This document shows, piece after piece, positions 44,601 to 53,611 of a stretch of 64,000 bases of DNA (position 1 is its first letter; each line of letters opens with the position of its first letter). Both the position numbers and the translations under genes were made by a program. The stretch is taken from the NCBI GenBank assembly GCA_000424365.1, contig KE384176.1, positions 30,444-94,443 of the forward strand. The letters are read 5' to 3'. Below the pieces are notes generated by a model. That model saw only the letters and a program-made list of their open reading frames with translations. It was not told the origin of the DNA and did not search any database. The DNA comes from Lachnospiraceae bacterium NK4A144 (GTDB lineage: Bacteria; Bacillota; Clostridia; Lachnospirales; Lachnospiraceae).

Positions 44601-45806
44601 TTACTTGTTTGCTTCCAGCATCTTTGCATATCTCAGATTTACGAAGAGACCAAGCAGAACACCGATACCTGTAAGAACGATATTCATGATCATAACTCCG
44701 GACGGTGTCATCTTTGATGCTGCTGTAAGGATAGTGTAGTTGCACAGTGATGATGCGATCATAACAAGTGCTGTAACTGTACCCTTGATCTTAGGGAAGA
44801 GCATGTTGCAAACGGAAGTAGCGATCTGAAGAAGTCCGCCGGCTCCTGCCCATCCGATGATAAACGCTGCTGCTGCACATACAGCCTGTGTCGGGCAAAG
44901 AAGAACCCCGATCAGTGTAGCGAGACAGATAAGAGGGTAAACAAGGATAAAACGAACATCCTTGATCTTACGTGTAAGGATAGATGTAACTACCAGTGCA
45001 ATAAGTGTACCCATTGAGTAATAGGTCTGCATGATAGACGGGTTCTCCCAGCCTACATTTGTCTTAGCGTAGTTCTGTGCGCAGTTGAGCCACAGCTGGA
45101 ATGTACCTGTACATGTAAATCCGATGAGGATCATTGCGATGGACTCGATTGAGAAATTCGTATGCTTTAAGCTCTCGATAAGTCCCTCTTTCTTCTCTCC
45201 CTTTGATGCATCAGAATCAGGAAGCGGAAGGATGAAGATCAGAACTACCAGGATAAGGTAAGCTGCACCGCAAACATAGAACAGATTGTTGTAGGAAGTC
45301 ATTCCTGCTGCTGTTGTTGCTACTGCCATGCCAAGGAAGAAAGGCAGAAGCATCTGTGAGATAGCGATGAAGAACTTGATTCCCATTGTAGCGACACCGG
45401 GTGCATCGCTGATAACCTCTGCAACTGCAGGATAGATACCTGTATCAAGGAATGAGTTCGCAATACCACCAACGATAGCGCAGATATATGCGATCTGATA
45501 ACCGCCGTTTGCACCTGCGTTGAATGCAAATGCAAGACCGAAAAGATAGATAGCATATGACAGACCACCGATAACAACAGAAATACGACGACCAAGCTTA
45601 TCGGAAAGAGGTCCCGCAAAAGGAAGTGCGATAAGTCTTCCAAGTCCGAGCGCAGCTGAAATAGCTGTGATAGACATTACTTCAACTCCCCAGCTTGCTG
45701 CGAGAGCTTCCTTAATTACAGACTGTCCAAGGATTGAGCAGCCTACACCGTGGATAAAATAGTTCAGATACAGTATAAACGCTGCAGGGAAATACTTCTT
45801 ATTCAT
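44601..45806 (-). CDS. MFS transporter, YdiN/YdiM-like
   Basis: 401 aa, 12 membrane helices. MFS signature GPLSDKLGRRISVVIGG near residue 65, IANSFLDTGIYPAVAEV near 115 and TYYSMGTLIALVVTS near 245. The layout matches E. coli YdiN, which is coded beside ydiB and aroD. Probable uptake of quinate, shikimate or a related hydroaromatic acid; substrate inferred from the neighbourhood. Gap to YdiB gene 26 bp, to aroD 15 bp. Confidence 0.88.
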   Translation of the reverse strand: MNKKYFPAAFILYLNYFIHGVGCSILGQSVIKEALAASWGVEVMSITAISAALGLGRLIALPFAGPLSDKLGRRISVVIGGLSYAIYLFGLAFAFNAGANGGYQIAYICAIVGGIANSFLDTGIYPAVAEVISDAPGVATMGIKFFIAISQMLLPFFLGMAVATTAAGMTSYNNLFYVCGAAYLILVVLIFILPLPDSDASKGEKKEGLIESLKHTNFSIESIAMILIGFTCTGTFQLWLNCAQNYAKTNVGWENPSIMQTYYSMGTLIALVVTSILTRKIKDVRFILVYPLICLATLIGVLLCPTQAVCAAAAFIIGWAGAGGLLQIATSVCNMLFPKIKGTVTALVMIASSLCNYTILTAASKMTPSGVMIMNIVLTGIGVLLGLFVNLRYAKMLEANK

Positions 45807-45832
45807 TAATAAACTCCTTTAACTAAGTATGT

Positions 45833-46714
45833 TCAGATCTTATCGTAATCGATACCAAGAACTTCCTTCATATGCTCGATCGGCATATCGTGTCCTGTCC
45901 ACATCTTGAATGCAGCAGCACCCTGGAAGAGCATCATTCCGAATCCGTTCATTCTCTTACATCCAACTTCCTCGGCCATCTCAAGGAATCTTGTCTTTGC
46001 AGGAGCATAAACAGTATCAGTTACGATGAGGTCCGGACGAAGGAAAGATGTATCCGGAAGGAATGTCTGACCTTCAAGAGGCTTCATACCCATACCTGTT
46101 GCATTTGCAAGAAGGTAGCTGTCCTCGATCTCACGTCTCAGTGTTTCCTTATCATCGAGATCATAAAGAGTAGCCTTACAGTTAGTCTTTGAATTGATCT
46201 TTTCAACAGTCTTCTCTGCGTTCTCCCAGAACTTATCATGAACGTTAAAGATAGAGATTTCCTTTACGCCATCAAGAGCTGCCTGGATCTCGATCGCTGT
46301 AGCAGCTCCGCCTGCGCCTGCGATAGTCATCTTCTTACCGATAACATCGATATCGTAATCCTTAAGGGACTGCATATATCCGATACCGTCTGTGATATGA
46401 CCTGTAAGAACACCATTTTCATTAACGATAGTATTTACAGCACCGCAAAGCTCTGCAGCCGGTGAAAGCTTGTCGAGATACTGTCCAACTACTGTCTTAT
46501 TCGGCATAGATACGTTAGAACCAACGAGCTTCAGTGCACGGATACCCTTAACTGCATCCTCAAGAGTGCTGTTATCAACCTCAAATGCAAGGTAAGCGTA
46601 ATCAAGTCCAAGGTAAGCAAATGCCTCATTGTGCATTGCCGGTGAACTTGAGTGTCTGATAGGATAAGCCATAAGTCCGATAAGCTCTGTATGTCCTGTA
46701 ATTCTTTCTGCCAT
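45833..46714 (-). CDS. quinate/shikimate dehydrogenase, YdiB-like (AroE superfamily)
   Basis: 293 aa. Substrate motif YPIRHSSSPAMHNEAF near residue 16, VSMPNKT with catalytic Lys near 71, ITDGIGY with catalytic Asp near 107, Rossmann loop GAGGAATAI near 134, and TGMGMKPLEG. YPIRHS and SMPNK resemble E. coli YdiB, which accepts quinate and shikimate with NAD or NADP. First gene of a three-gene unit ending at 43824 and divergent from a LysR gene. Confidence 0.88.
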   Translation of the reverse strand: MAERITGHTELIGLMAYPIRHSSSPAMHNEAFAYLGLDYAYLAFEVDNSTLEDAVKGIRALKLVGSNVSMPNKTVVGQYLDKLSPAAELCGAVNTIVNENGVLTGHITDGIGYMQSLKDYDIDVIGKKMTIAGAGGAATAIEIQAALDGVKEISIFNVHDKFWENAEKTVEKINSKTNCKATLYDLDDKETLRREIEDSYLLANATGMGMKPLEGQTFLPDTSFLRPDLIVTDTVYAPAKTRFLEMAEEVGCKRMNGFGMMLFQGAAAFKMWTGHDMPIEHMKEVLGIDYDKI

Positions 46715-46762
46715 TGTTTCTTCCTTCCCGCGTATTAGCGCTCTGAATTGATTGATTAAATA

Positions 46763-46791
46763 ATTATCAGCCCTGTTTAATTTTTAACAAT
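46763..46791 (-). promoter_or_regulatory. promoter of the YdiB-MFS-AroD operon with a shared motif
   Basis: On the minus strand TTGTTA, 16 bases, GATAAT. The core (TTATCAGCCCTGTT...TTAACAAT, read on plus) recurs before the OYE gene at 48086-48119, so it probably includes a regulator site, plausibly for the LysR protein. Confidence 0.45.
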
Positions 46792-46875
46792 CTTCATGAA
46801 ATTATTATACATTTATAAACTTATTAAATCTAATACCAACTTTCGACCAAATTAATAGCTTTGGTGTACTAATGG

Positions 46876-46884
46876 TGCTATACT
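46876..46884 (+). promoter_or_regulatory. extended -10 promoter of the LysR gene
   Basis: TG-C-TATACT (46876-46884), 45 bp before the ATG; no good -35. Short dyad ATAGC / GCTAT (46855-46859, 46877-46881) surrounds it, as expected for an autoregulated LysR promoter. Confidence 0.4.
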
Positions 46885-46929
46885 GTTTTAAATTATCATA
46901 TGTAGTAACACCCAAAAAGGAGATGCCTT

Positions 46930-47832
46930 ATGACTCTGAATCAGCTTACTTATTTTTATAAAGCAGCAACTCTGGAGCATTTCAATCTCGCTGCCGAGCA
47001 GCTTCATATATCCGAGCCATCTCTAAGCCGCTCCATTCACTCCCTTGAGGACGAACTCGGTCTGACTCTTTTCGAAAAAAAAGGCCGAAATGTTACTCTT
47101 ACCAAAGCCGGAAAGATCTTTCTGTTCCATGCAGAAAAAATACTGACCGATGTTTCCGCTGCCGAAGAGAAAATGAGCGAACTGTCCACTGACGGCGGTC
47201 ATATAGATATTGCATATGTAGCACCGCTGGCACGCAAGTTCATCCCAAGTCTCGTAAGGGCATTTCTCAATCAAAAAGAAAATAAAAATGTAGTTTTTAA
47301 CTTCTATCAAAATTACACAGATCAAAATCTGAAGAGTTTGAAGGCAGGAACTGTTGACCTTATCTTTGGCTCATATGTAGAGAACGAACCTTCAATAGAG
47401 TTTGTCCCTATCATAAAGCAGGACATGGTCGTTATCCTTCCCGTGGATCACCCTCTTGCCAAGTATGACGCTCTTGACCATACGGTATTTACCCGCTATC
47501 CTGTTGCCGGCTACACTCACACTTCCGGTCTTGGCGGTTATTCCGGAGCATTTTTTAAAGAGCATAATATTAATCCGGACATCATCTGTGAATCTCCGGA
47601 CGAAAATAGTATCGCTTCATTTGTAGCCGAGGGTTTTGGGATCGCGCTCGTCGCAGACGTGCACGCTATCCACAGAGATGATATCGTCATAAAACCCTTA
47701 ATACTTGAGGAAAAGTTTTATCATCAGGTATACATGGCTTATCAAAAGGATATTTACATGCTTCCGGCTGTTCAGCGCCTTATTTCGTTTATTACAAACG
47801 CTGTAAAGGACGGTTATCATGATCAGATATAA
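46930..47832 (+). CDS. LysR family transcriptional regulator
   Basis: 300 aa. N-terminal HTH: TLNQLTYFYKAATLEHFNLA, AEQLHISEPSLSRSIHSLED, then EDELGLTLFEKKGRNVTLTK. The C-terminal part is a periplasmic-binding-like effector domain. AAAAAGGAG precedes the ATG by 7 bases. It is divergent from the YdiB-like gene and upstream of the OYE gene, which matches the classic LysR arrangement, so both sets are likely targets. Confidence 0.92.
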   Translation: MTLNQLTYFYKAATLEHFNLAAEQLHISEPSLSRSIHSLEDELGLTLFEKKGRNVTLTKAGKIFLFHAEKILTDVSAAEEKMSELSTDGGHIDIAYVAPLARKFIPSLVRAFLNQKENKNVVFNFYQNYTDQNLKSLKAGTVDLIFGSYVENEPSIEFVPIIKQDMVVILPVDHPLAKYDALDHTVFTRYPVAGYTHTSGLGGYSGAFFKEHNINPDIICESPDENSIASFVAEGFGIALVADVHAIHRDDIVIKPLILEEKFYHQVYMAYQKDIYMLPAVQRLISFITNAVKDGYHDQI

Positions 47833-48193
47833 CAACATAATGATCGTTCTTTGTTCATTTGTATTATTTAAAAATAATCAATAAATTATCGTCCTCTACG
47901 CCGTTTCTTTCTACAAAGAAGATAACGGCGTATTCGGCTTTAGGCACAATTTTTCACGGCGCTTTTGTCTATTTGTCACACATCTGATCATCCCTTATGT
48001 ATCAATCAAAACACTTTTAGTACATTTCCGCTATCAATACCACACATAAAACTCATTTGACGCTGTTAAACAGCACATTTTATAATTTTATCAGCCCTGT
48101 TAGTGAAACTATTAACAATATCGTATATTGATGATCGGGAGCTTACGCTGTCGGTTTTAGTTTTATGCATTTATTAAATATAGGAGAATCTAA
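47833..48193. other. 361-bp region upstream of the OYE gene
   Basis: No gene. Holds a hairpin TACGCCGTT / AACGGCGTA (47897-47905, 47924-47932; weak terminator for LysR), a palindrome GCTGTTAAACAGC near 48063, the shared motif at 48086-48119 and an AGGAGAA site 5 bases before the OYE ATG. Confidence 0.5.
48086..48119 (+). promoter_or_regulatory. second copy of the shared CAGCCCTGTT motif
   Basis: TTTTATCAGCCCTGTTAGTG and, after a short gap, TTAACAAT. It matches 46763-46791 except for a longer spacing between the two blocks, and sits about 75 bp before the OYE start. Confidence 0.45.
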
Positions 48194-50197
48194 ATGAATA
48201 GCAAGTATTCACATATTTTTGAACCATTCACAGTTAGACGTATGACTCTTAAGAATCGTACAGTCATGACACCTATGGGAACCAACTTCGGTGAGCAGAC
48301 AGGTGAGATGAGCTTCCGTCATATCGCTTATTATGAGCAGCGTGCAAAGGGAGGCACAGGTCTTCTTATCGTTGAAAACGTAAGTGTTGATAATCCGCTT
48401 GGCTCAAACGGTACTACTCAGCTTCGTATCGATCTTGATAATTTCATTCCGCGTCTCTACATGCTTACAGAAACTGTTCATAAGCACGGCTCATGCATCG
48501 CTGTTCAGCTGAATCATGCTGGCGCATCCGCTATGTCTTCCAGAATCGGTGCTCAGCCTGTTTCCGCATCAGATGTTCCGACCAAGGAAAATGGCGATAC
48601 TCCTCGTCCGCTCACTAAGGATGAGATCATGGGTATCGTAAAGAAGTACGGTGAAGCTGCAAAGAGAGCCGTTATTTCCGGATTTGATGCTGTAGAGATC
48701 CACGCAGGCCATTCATACCTTATCAGCCAGTTCCTCTCTCCTATCACAAATAAGAGAACTGACGAGTTCGGCGGATCTGCTGAGAACAGAGCTCGTTTTG
48801 CAAAGCTCGTTATCGAAGAAGTTCGTCGTCAGGTTGGACCGTTCTTCCCAATCTTTGTTCGTATCAGTGCTGATGAATTCCTTCCGGGCGGAAATACTCT
48901 TGAGGATACTCTTGAGTACCTTCAGTACTTTGAAAAGGAAGTTGACGTATTTGATGTATCTGCAGGTCTTAACGGATCTATCCAGTTCCAGATCGATGCA
49001 AACTATCTGCCTGACGGTTGGAGATCTTATCTTGCAAAGGCAGTTAAGGATAAGTACAACAAGCCTTGTATGACAATGGGTAATATCCGTGATCCTAAGG
49101 TTGCTGAGGATATCCTTGCTCGTGGCGATGCTGATCTTATCGGTATGGGTCGTGGACTTATCGCAGATCCTGAATGGGCAAATAAGGTTGAGTACGGCAG
49201 AGAATGTGATATCAGAAAGTGTATCTCCTGTAACGTAGGATGTGCCGGACATCGTATCGGTCTCAATCAGCCGATCAGATGTACTGTTAACCCTGATCTT
49301 TTCAGCCTTGATGATTACAAGAATCACAAAATTTCAAAGCCTTGCAACGTTGTAGTTGTTGGTGGTGGTACAGCCGGTCTCGAAGCTGCATGTACTGCTG
49401 CTGAAGTTGGATGTACAACAGTACTTATCGAAAAAAGTAATCAGCTTGGTGGTCTTGCTTCCATTATCTCAAAGATCCCGGACAAGACTCGTATGACTGA
49501 TTTCCCGAAGTACCTTATTAACAGAGCAAAGAAGCTCAAGAACCTCTTTATCCTTATGAATACAGAGGCTACTGTAGAGCTGGTTAATAGCTTCAACCCT
49601 GACATCATCGTTAATGCTACAGGTTCTGTTCCTACTCTTCCGCCTATCACAGGTCTCCATGATCTCGTTGATAAGGACGGCACAAAGGTAGCTACAGTTC
49701 TTAAGATGATCGAGCGTATGTCTGAGTATCCTGAAAAGATGGATGGCCAGAAGGTTGCTATCATCGGTGGTGGTGCAGTTGGTCTTGATGTTATGGAATA
49801 CTTCACAGAGAAGGGCGCTGACGTTTCAATGATTGAGATGCTTCCTATCATCGGTAACGGACTTGATCCTGTTACTAAGTGTGATACAGCTTCCAAGATG
49901 AAGAAGTTCAACGTTAAGCAGATGACAAATACTGCACTTCAGGAAGTTAAGGAAGACCGCTTCATCGTTAAGAATCCTAAGGGTGAGATTGAGGAAGTTC
50001 CGTTTGATTACGGCTTCATCTGCCTCGGTATGAGATCCAACACTCCTGTACTCAAGGAGCTTGAAGAGGCATACGCTGATACTACAGTTGAGATCTACAA
50101 CATCGGTGACAGTAAGAGAGCCCGCAGAATCATCGAGGGAACGACAGAAGGAAGAAATATCCTTGAAGTTCTTAAGAAGCATGGCTTCATGAACTAA
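48194..50197 (+). CDS. OYE-type FMN/Fe-S/FAD reductase (enoate/dienoyl-CoA reductase family)
   Basis: 667 aa. The N-terminal ~370 residues form an FMN TIM barrel (HAGHSYLISQFLSPITNKRT then DEFGGSAENRARF). A 4Fe-4S site follows: CISCNVGCAG with a downstream Cys in RCTVNP. The C-terminus has two dinucleotide sites: VVVGGGTAGLEAACTAAE and VAIIGGGAVGLDVMEYF. This is the NADH-dependent enoate reductase, 2,4-dienoyl-CoA reductase and BaiCD type, which reduces activated C=C bonds. Between a LysR gene and two YdiB genes, a hydroaromatic enone such as 3-dehydroshikimate is a testable substrate. Confidence 0.92.
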   Translation: MNSKYSHIFEPFTVRRMTLKNRTVMTPMGTNFGEQTGEMSFRHIAYYEQRAKGGTGLLIVENVSVDNPLGSNGTTQLRIDLDNFIPRLYMLTETVHKHGSCIAVQLNHAGASAMSSRIGAQPVSASDVPTKENGDTPRPLTKDEIMGIVKKYGEAAKRAVISGFDAVEIHAGHSYLISQFLSPITNKRTDEFGGSAENRARFAKLVIEEVRRQVGPFFPIFVRISADEFLPGGNTLEDTLEYLQYFEKEVDVFDVSAGLNGSIQFQIDANYLPDGWRSYLAKAVKDKYNKPCMTMGNIRDPKVAEDILARGDADLIGMGRGLIADPEWANKVEYGRECDIRKCISCNVGCAGHRIGLNQPIRCTVNPDLFSLDDYKNHKISKPCNVVVVGGGTAGLEAACTAAEVGCTTVLIEKSNQLGGLASIISKIPDKTRMTDFPKYLINRAKKLKNLFILMNTEATVELVNSFNPDIIVNATGSVPTLPPITGLHDLVDKDGTKVATVLKMIERMSEYPEKMDGQKVAIIGGGAVGLDVMEYFTEKGADVSMIEMLPIIGNGLDPVTKCDTASKMKKFNVKQMTNTALQEVKEDRFIVKNPKGEIEEVPFDYGFICLGMRSNTPVLKELEEAYADTTVEIYNIGDSKRARRIIEGTTEGRNILEVLKKHGFMN

Positions 50198-50245
50198 TTC
50201 AAGATTTCTCATTGGTTAGATATATCTATCTTTTCTAAACACATA

Positions 50246-50285
50246 AAAAGACCGAAAAACCATCATTCAGGTTTTTCGGTCTTTT
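50246..50285. terminator. bidirectional terminator between OYE and second YdiB
   Basis: AAAAGACCGAAAAACC / GGTTTTTCGGTCTTTT, 16-bp stem with 8-base loop; A and T runs on both ends serve both converging genes. Confidence 0.85.
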
Positions 50286-50303
50286 AATATATCAATTCTT
50301 ATT

Positions 50304-51176
50304 TCAGTCTTTGAAGAAAAGCTCCTTTACTTCTTCTACAGGCATATCCTGTCCGGTGTACAGCTTAAATGCCGATACTCCCTGCCAGAGAAGCATTCCT
50401 TTTCCATTTACAGTCTTGCATCCCGCTGCTTTTGCGTCCTTAAGAAGTTTTGTTTCTGCAGGATTATAAACAGTATCTGCAACCACCAGATTCTTATGAA
50501 AAGCAGACAGATCCTTAACCACTGACTGATCTTCAAACTTCGGCTTCATTCCAACGATCGTTGCATTTACAAAGATATCACTTGAAAGGATCTCTTCTGT
50601 CATCTTTGCAGTGTCTGCGAGGTCAAATACATTTACAACACATTCCGGAACCGCGTTTCTGATCTTTTCAGCCATCTCCACAACTCTGTCAAAGAAAGCA
50701 TCCTTCACATTGAAAATGGAGATCTCTCTTGCTCCGTCAAGTGCCATCTGTACCTGGATCGCCGTAGCTGCTCCACCACCGCCGGCAATGGATATCTTTT
50801 TACCTTTAACCTCTACACCATGGTCTCTGAGGTTATTATTAAATCCCTCACCGTCTGTAATATGTCCTGTAAGCTTTCCGTTATCATTTACGATAGTATT
50901 TACAGCTCCGATGATCTTTGCCGCAGGAGAAAGCTCATCCATACACTTACAGGCAGCGATCTTATCCGGCATAGTTACGTTACAGCCTCTCATATTAAAG
51001 GTCTTCATTGCCTGGATAGCATCCGGAACCTTATCTTCCTTTACATCAAATGCCACATATACATAATCAAGACCAAGCTTTTCAAAGCTGTAATTATACA
51101 TAGCCGGTGAACCGGAATGTCCGACCGGTGAACCAATCAGTGCCAGCAGACCTGTATGTCCTGAAATCCTATCCAT
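50304..51176 (-). CDS. second YdiB-like quinate/shikimate dehydrogenase
   Basis: 290 aa. SPVGHSGSPAMYNYSF near residue 16, VTMPDKI (the Lys position kept) near 70, ITDGEGFN with Asp near 107, AGGGGAATAI near 133, IVGMKPKF near 205. It is clearly paralogous to 45833-46714 but differs in the substrate loop (GHSGSP against RHSSSP). Two copies might act on different acids or cofactors. It converges on the OYE gene and has its own promoter region. Confidence 0.88.
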   Translation of the reverse strand: MDRISGHTGLLALIGSPVGHSGSPAMYNYSFEKLGLDYVYVAFDVKEDKVPDAIQAMKTFNMRGCNVTMPDKIAACKCMDELSPAAKIIGAVNTIVNDNGKLTGHITDGEGFNNNLRDHGVEVKGKKISIAGGGGAATAIQVQMALDGAREISIFNVKDAFFDRVVEMAEKIRNAVPECVVNVFDLADTAKMTEEILSSDIFVNATIVGMKPKFEDQSVVKDLSAFHKNLVVADTVYNPAETKLLKDAKAAGCKTVNGKGMLLWQGVSAFKLYTGQDMPVEEVKELFFKD

Positions 51177-51314
51177 AACACTTCCTCCTTAATAACCGTC
51201 AGTTTCATGTCTGACTAAATGCTGTCGGATGCCAGTTTTTTTAACATCTTTTGGAATTATAACATCTTTCAGATAATTTTACCATTTAAAACGTTAAAGT
51301 GATAGAGTAAATTT

Positions 51315-51354
51315 AAATCCTGTAGACATACTTCATTGTACATCCACAGGATTT
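51315..51354 (-). terminator. hairpin after the BspA-like gene
   Basis: AAATCCTGT / ACAGGATTT stem with a long loop containing a smaller imperfect pairing, just after the gene ending at 51379. The T run is weak. Confidence 0.4.
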
Positions 51355-51378
51355 ATCTACTGATCAGCTGCTATTGCC

Positions 51379-53430
51379 TTACTTTTCCTTATCTTTCTTC
51401 TGCTTCTCTTTTTTTATCTTAAGCGTTATTCCTGCTCTATACTTCTTCTTTCCAAAGTAAACAATGATTTTTGATGTACCCTTGGACAAAATCTTGATAT
51501 TTCCATTCTCATCTATCGTTGCTACACTTGTTTTCTTTGACTCATACTTTGTAGGCTCCAGGTAGGTGGTTCCCGTAAGCATCTGACTAATTACTGCGCT
51601 GCCTGCCGATTTAACTACAAGTTTCTTCATTACAGGCTTCTCAACAAATATGTAAACTGTTGCCGTCTTTCCACCGTCACCAGTAAGTGTTACTTCATAA
51701 GATCCTGCTTTTCTGCCTGAGAGTAAGCCCTTCTTACTGATCCTTACGCCCTTTGCAGGCGAATTCTCAAGAGCTTTTACAGTATAAGAACTCGGTGTAA
51801 AGCCATAGAATGATGAATCAAAAGTTATCTTATTGCTTCCTGACGTCATAACTGCCGCATATGACTTAATAACGCCCTTTGACTCTACAAAGTCCGGCAT
51901 AAGGATATCGGGATCTGTTGAATTGTAGTGGATCACAACATTAGAAGAAAGTCCTATTGATTCCATGTGATCTGCGACTGATCCGGCATCCTCATAATAA
52001 TTTGCGCTGTCATCATACCTGTCATAACGTATCTGCTTCCACTCTTCCTCAGAGCCGCTGTAATAAACATCCGTTACATTGCAGACAGAAACTGATCCAT
52101 TATCAGGATTACCCTTATCAAAATAATCTCCATTAAAGGCTTCGTCATAATCTGCTGCTGTTGCATATGGAACATCATCATAATCCGCATACGGAGCGTC
52201 ATTGGCCCCCGGTCTTGTAGTATCAAATATACTAAACGCCTCGTTTCCGATATGCTTAACGCTCTTTGAAATATAAAGAGCCTTCATGTTTGGAGCATTG
52301 TAAAAGGCACGCGGGCCTACGATCTTTACACCGGATGAGATCTTTGCTGTCTTCATCTGATCCATGCCTGCAACCGCTGCAAAACCAACTGTCTTTGTAC
52401 CTCTTTTAACCTTAAAGGTCTCTCCCACTTTCTTATAAGGAACGCTCATAAGTCCGGGAACTACGATATTAAAACGCTTATCCTGTAAATAGTATGGACA
52501 GAACTTCTTATACAGCATACCATCATCCGTGTAGAAATAGTTGCTGTCACTCTTAAGCTCAAATGCCTCAAGACCCTTGCAATCCTCAAATGCATCGCCT
52601 CTCATGTGATGAAGTACATTAAAGGTGATCTTTGTAATGCCGCTGTCTTTATAAAATGCTCTCTGTCCCACATGAAATACATTATTGAGGGTTACATCAG
52701 AGAGTGCGGTGTCTCCATAAAAAGCCTTATGGCTTATTTCATATCCCTTTGTGTCAGACTTAGCTGTTCCCACATAAAGTTTCTTAAGACTGGGATTCTG
52801 CTTAAATGCACTTCTTCCGATCTGATCGAGATTATTATTATCCTCTACATAAATCTCTGTAAGTGCATTTGCTTTCCTTTTCAGGAGACTCTCATAAAAT
52901 CCCTCAATGTCCTTGCCTGCGCTTATCTTCTTGAGATAAGTATTAACGTCCTCATCTTCATGTCCTTCACATGCGTCGTCGATCACGGCACTCATCGTAT
53001 CGTATTTAATCGTATTTGTACCTGTCGCTGTCAGTGTTCCAGATGCTTTATCAAAAACATATGTATTATTGTCAGGATCACTGGCATTATTTGCAGAAAC
53101 AGGAATCTGTTCCGTTACCATATCATCCTGAAGTTCTGGCAGTATATCCTTGTCCATCGCCACATAATCAATAGATCCATCCGCTCTGACATATTTCTGA
53201 AGTTCAGGATGATATCTCAGCATTACACTATTGTCTTCTCTATCCTCACTGCTCTGCTGAGTTTCCGTATTATCAACAGTCTGACTTCCGGAATCTTCAA
53301 CGGATACCATTGAATCTTCCACAGAAAATTCCTCTATTTCCTGCAGATTATCTGCAGATGCCGCTCCGACACTCCCAAATGTCATCACTGCTGCAAGTAA
53401 TAAAGCTACCGAACTTTTCTTCTTAATCAT
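51379..53430 (-). CDS. BspA-like leucine-rich repeat surface protein
   Basis: 683 aa. Sec signal (KKKSSVALLLAAVMTFGSVG...ASA). The mid part has LRR_5/BspA repeats (LTEIYVEDNNNLDQIGRSAF, VTLNNVFHVGQRAFYKDSGI, ITFNVLHHMRGDAFEDCKGL, AKISSGVKIVGPRAFYNAPN). The C-terminus is an Ig-like module (YESKKTSVATIDENGNIKIL) ending in a Lys-rich tail. Secreted or cell-surface binding protein. The start at 53430 has AGGAG 11 bases ahead; the ATG 6 bases before is an alternative. An intrinsic terminator lies directly upstream. Confidence 0.87.
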   Translation of the reverse strand: MIKKKSSVALLLAAVMTFGSVGAASADNLQEIEEFSVEDSMVSVEDSGSQTVDNTETQQSSEDREDNSVMLRYHPELQKYVRADGSIDYVAMDKDILPELQDDMVTEQIPVSANNASDPDNNTYVFDKASGTLTATGTNTIKYDTMSAVIDDACEGHEDEDVNTYLKKISAGKDIEGFYESLLKRKANALTEIYVEDNNNLDQIGRSAFKQNPSLKKLYVGTAKSDTKGYEISHKAFYGDTALSDVTLNNVFHVGQRAFYKDSGITKITFNVLHHMRGDAFEDCKGLEAFELKSDSNYFYTDDGMLYKKFCPYYLQDKRFNIVVPGLMSVPYKKVGETFKVKRGTKTVGFAAVAGMDQMKTAKISSGVKIVGPRAFYNAPNMKALYISKSVKHIGNEAFSIFDTTRPGANDAPYADYDDVPYATAADYDEAFNGDYFDKGNPDNGSVSVCNVTDVYYSGSEEEWKQIRYDRYDDSANYYEDAGSVADHMESIGLSSNVVIHYNSTDPDILMPDFVESKGVIKSYAAVMTSGSNKITFDSSFYGFTPSSYTVKALENSPAKGVRISKKGLLSGRKAGSYEVTLTGDGGKTATVYIFVEKPVMKKLVVKSAGSAVISQMLTGTTYLEPTKYESKKTSVATIDENGNIKILSKGTSKIIVYFGKKKYRAGITLKIKKEKQKKDKEK

Positions 53431-53453
53431 TCCCATTTTCTCCTGATAATGAT

Positions 53454-53491
53454 AAAAAATGTCTTGCCACATTGTTTCACATGACAAGACA
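53454..53491 (-). terminator. intrinsic terminator 24 bp upstream of the BspA-like start
   Basis: Minus-strand TGTCTTG...CAAGACA stem (53491-53460) with further partial pairs, followed by TTTTTT. It ends the hydrogenase transcript or acts as an attenuator in the BspA leader. Confidence 0.7.
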
Positions 53492-53611
53492 CTCTATCGT
53501 GATGCAGCCAAGATTCTGTATACAACCTCAGAACATCACTAACATATCAATATAAATTTCAATGGTCAAATTCAAAATTTCATACAATCTTCACATTTTT
53601 ATTTCATCGTA

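Noticed and set aside
52606..53313. 235-codon plus-strand frame inside the BspA-like gene
   Set aside because: Antisense of a repetitive surface protein, no start signal, Cys/Ile-rich random composition.
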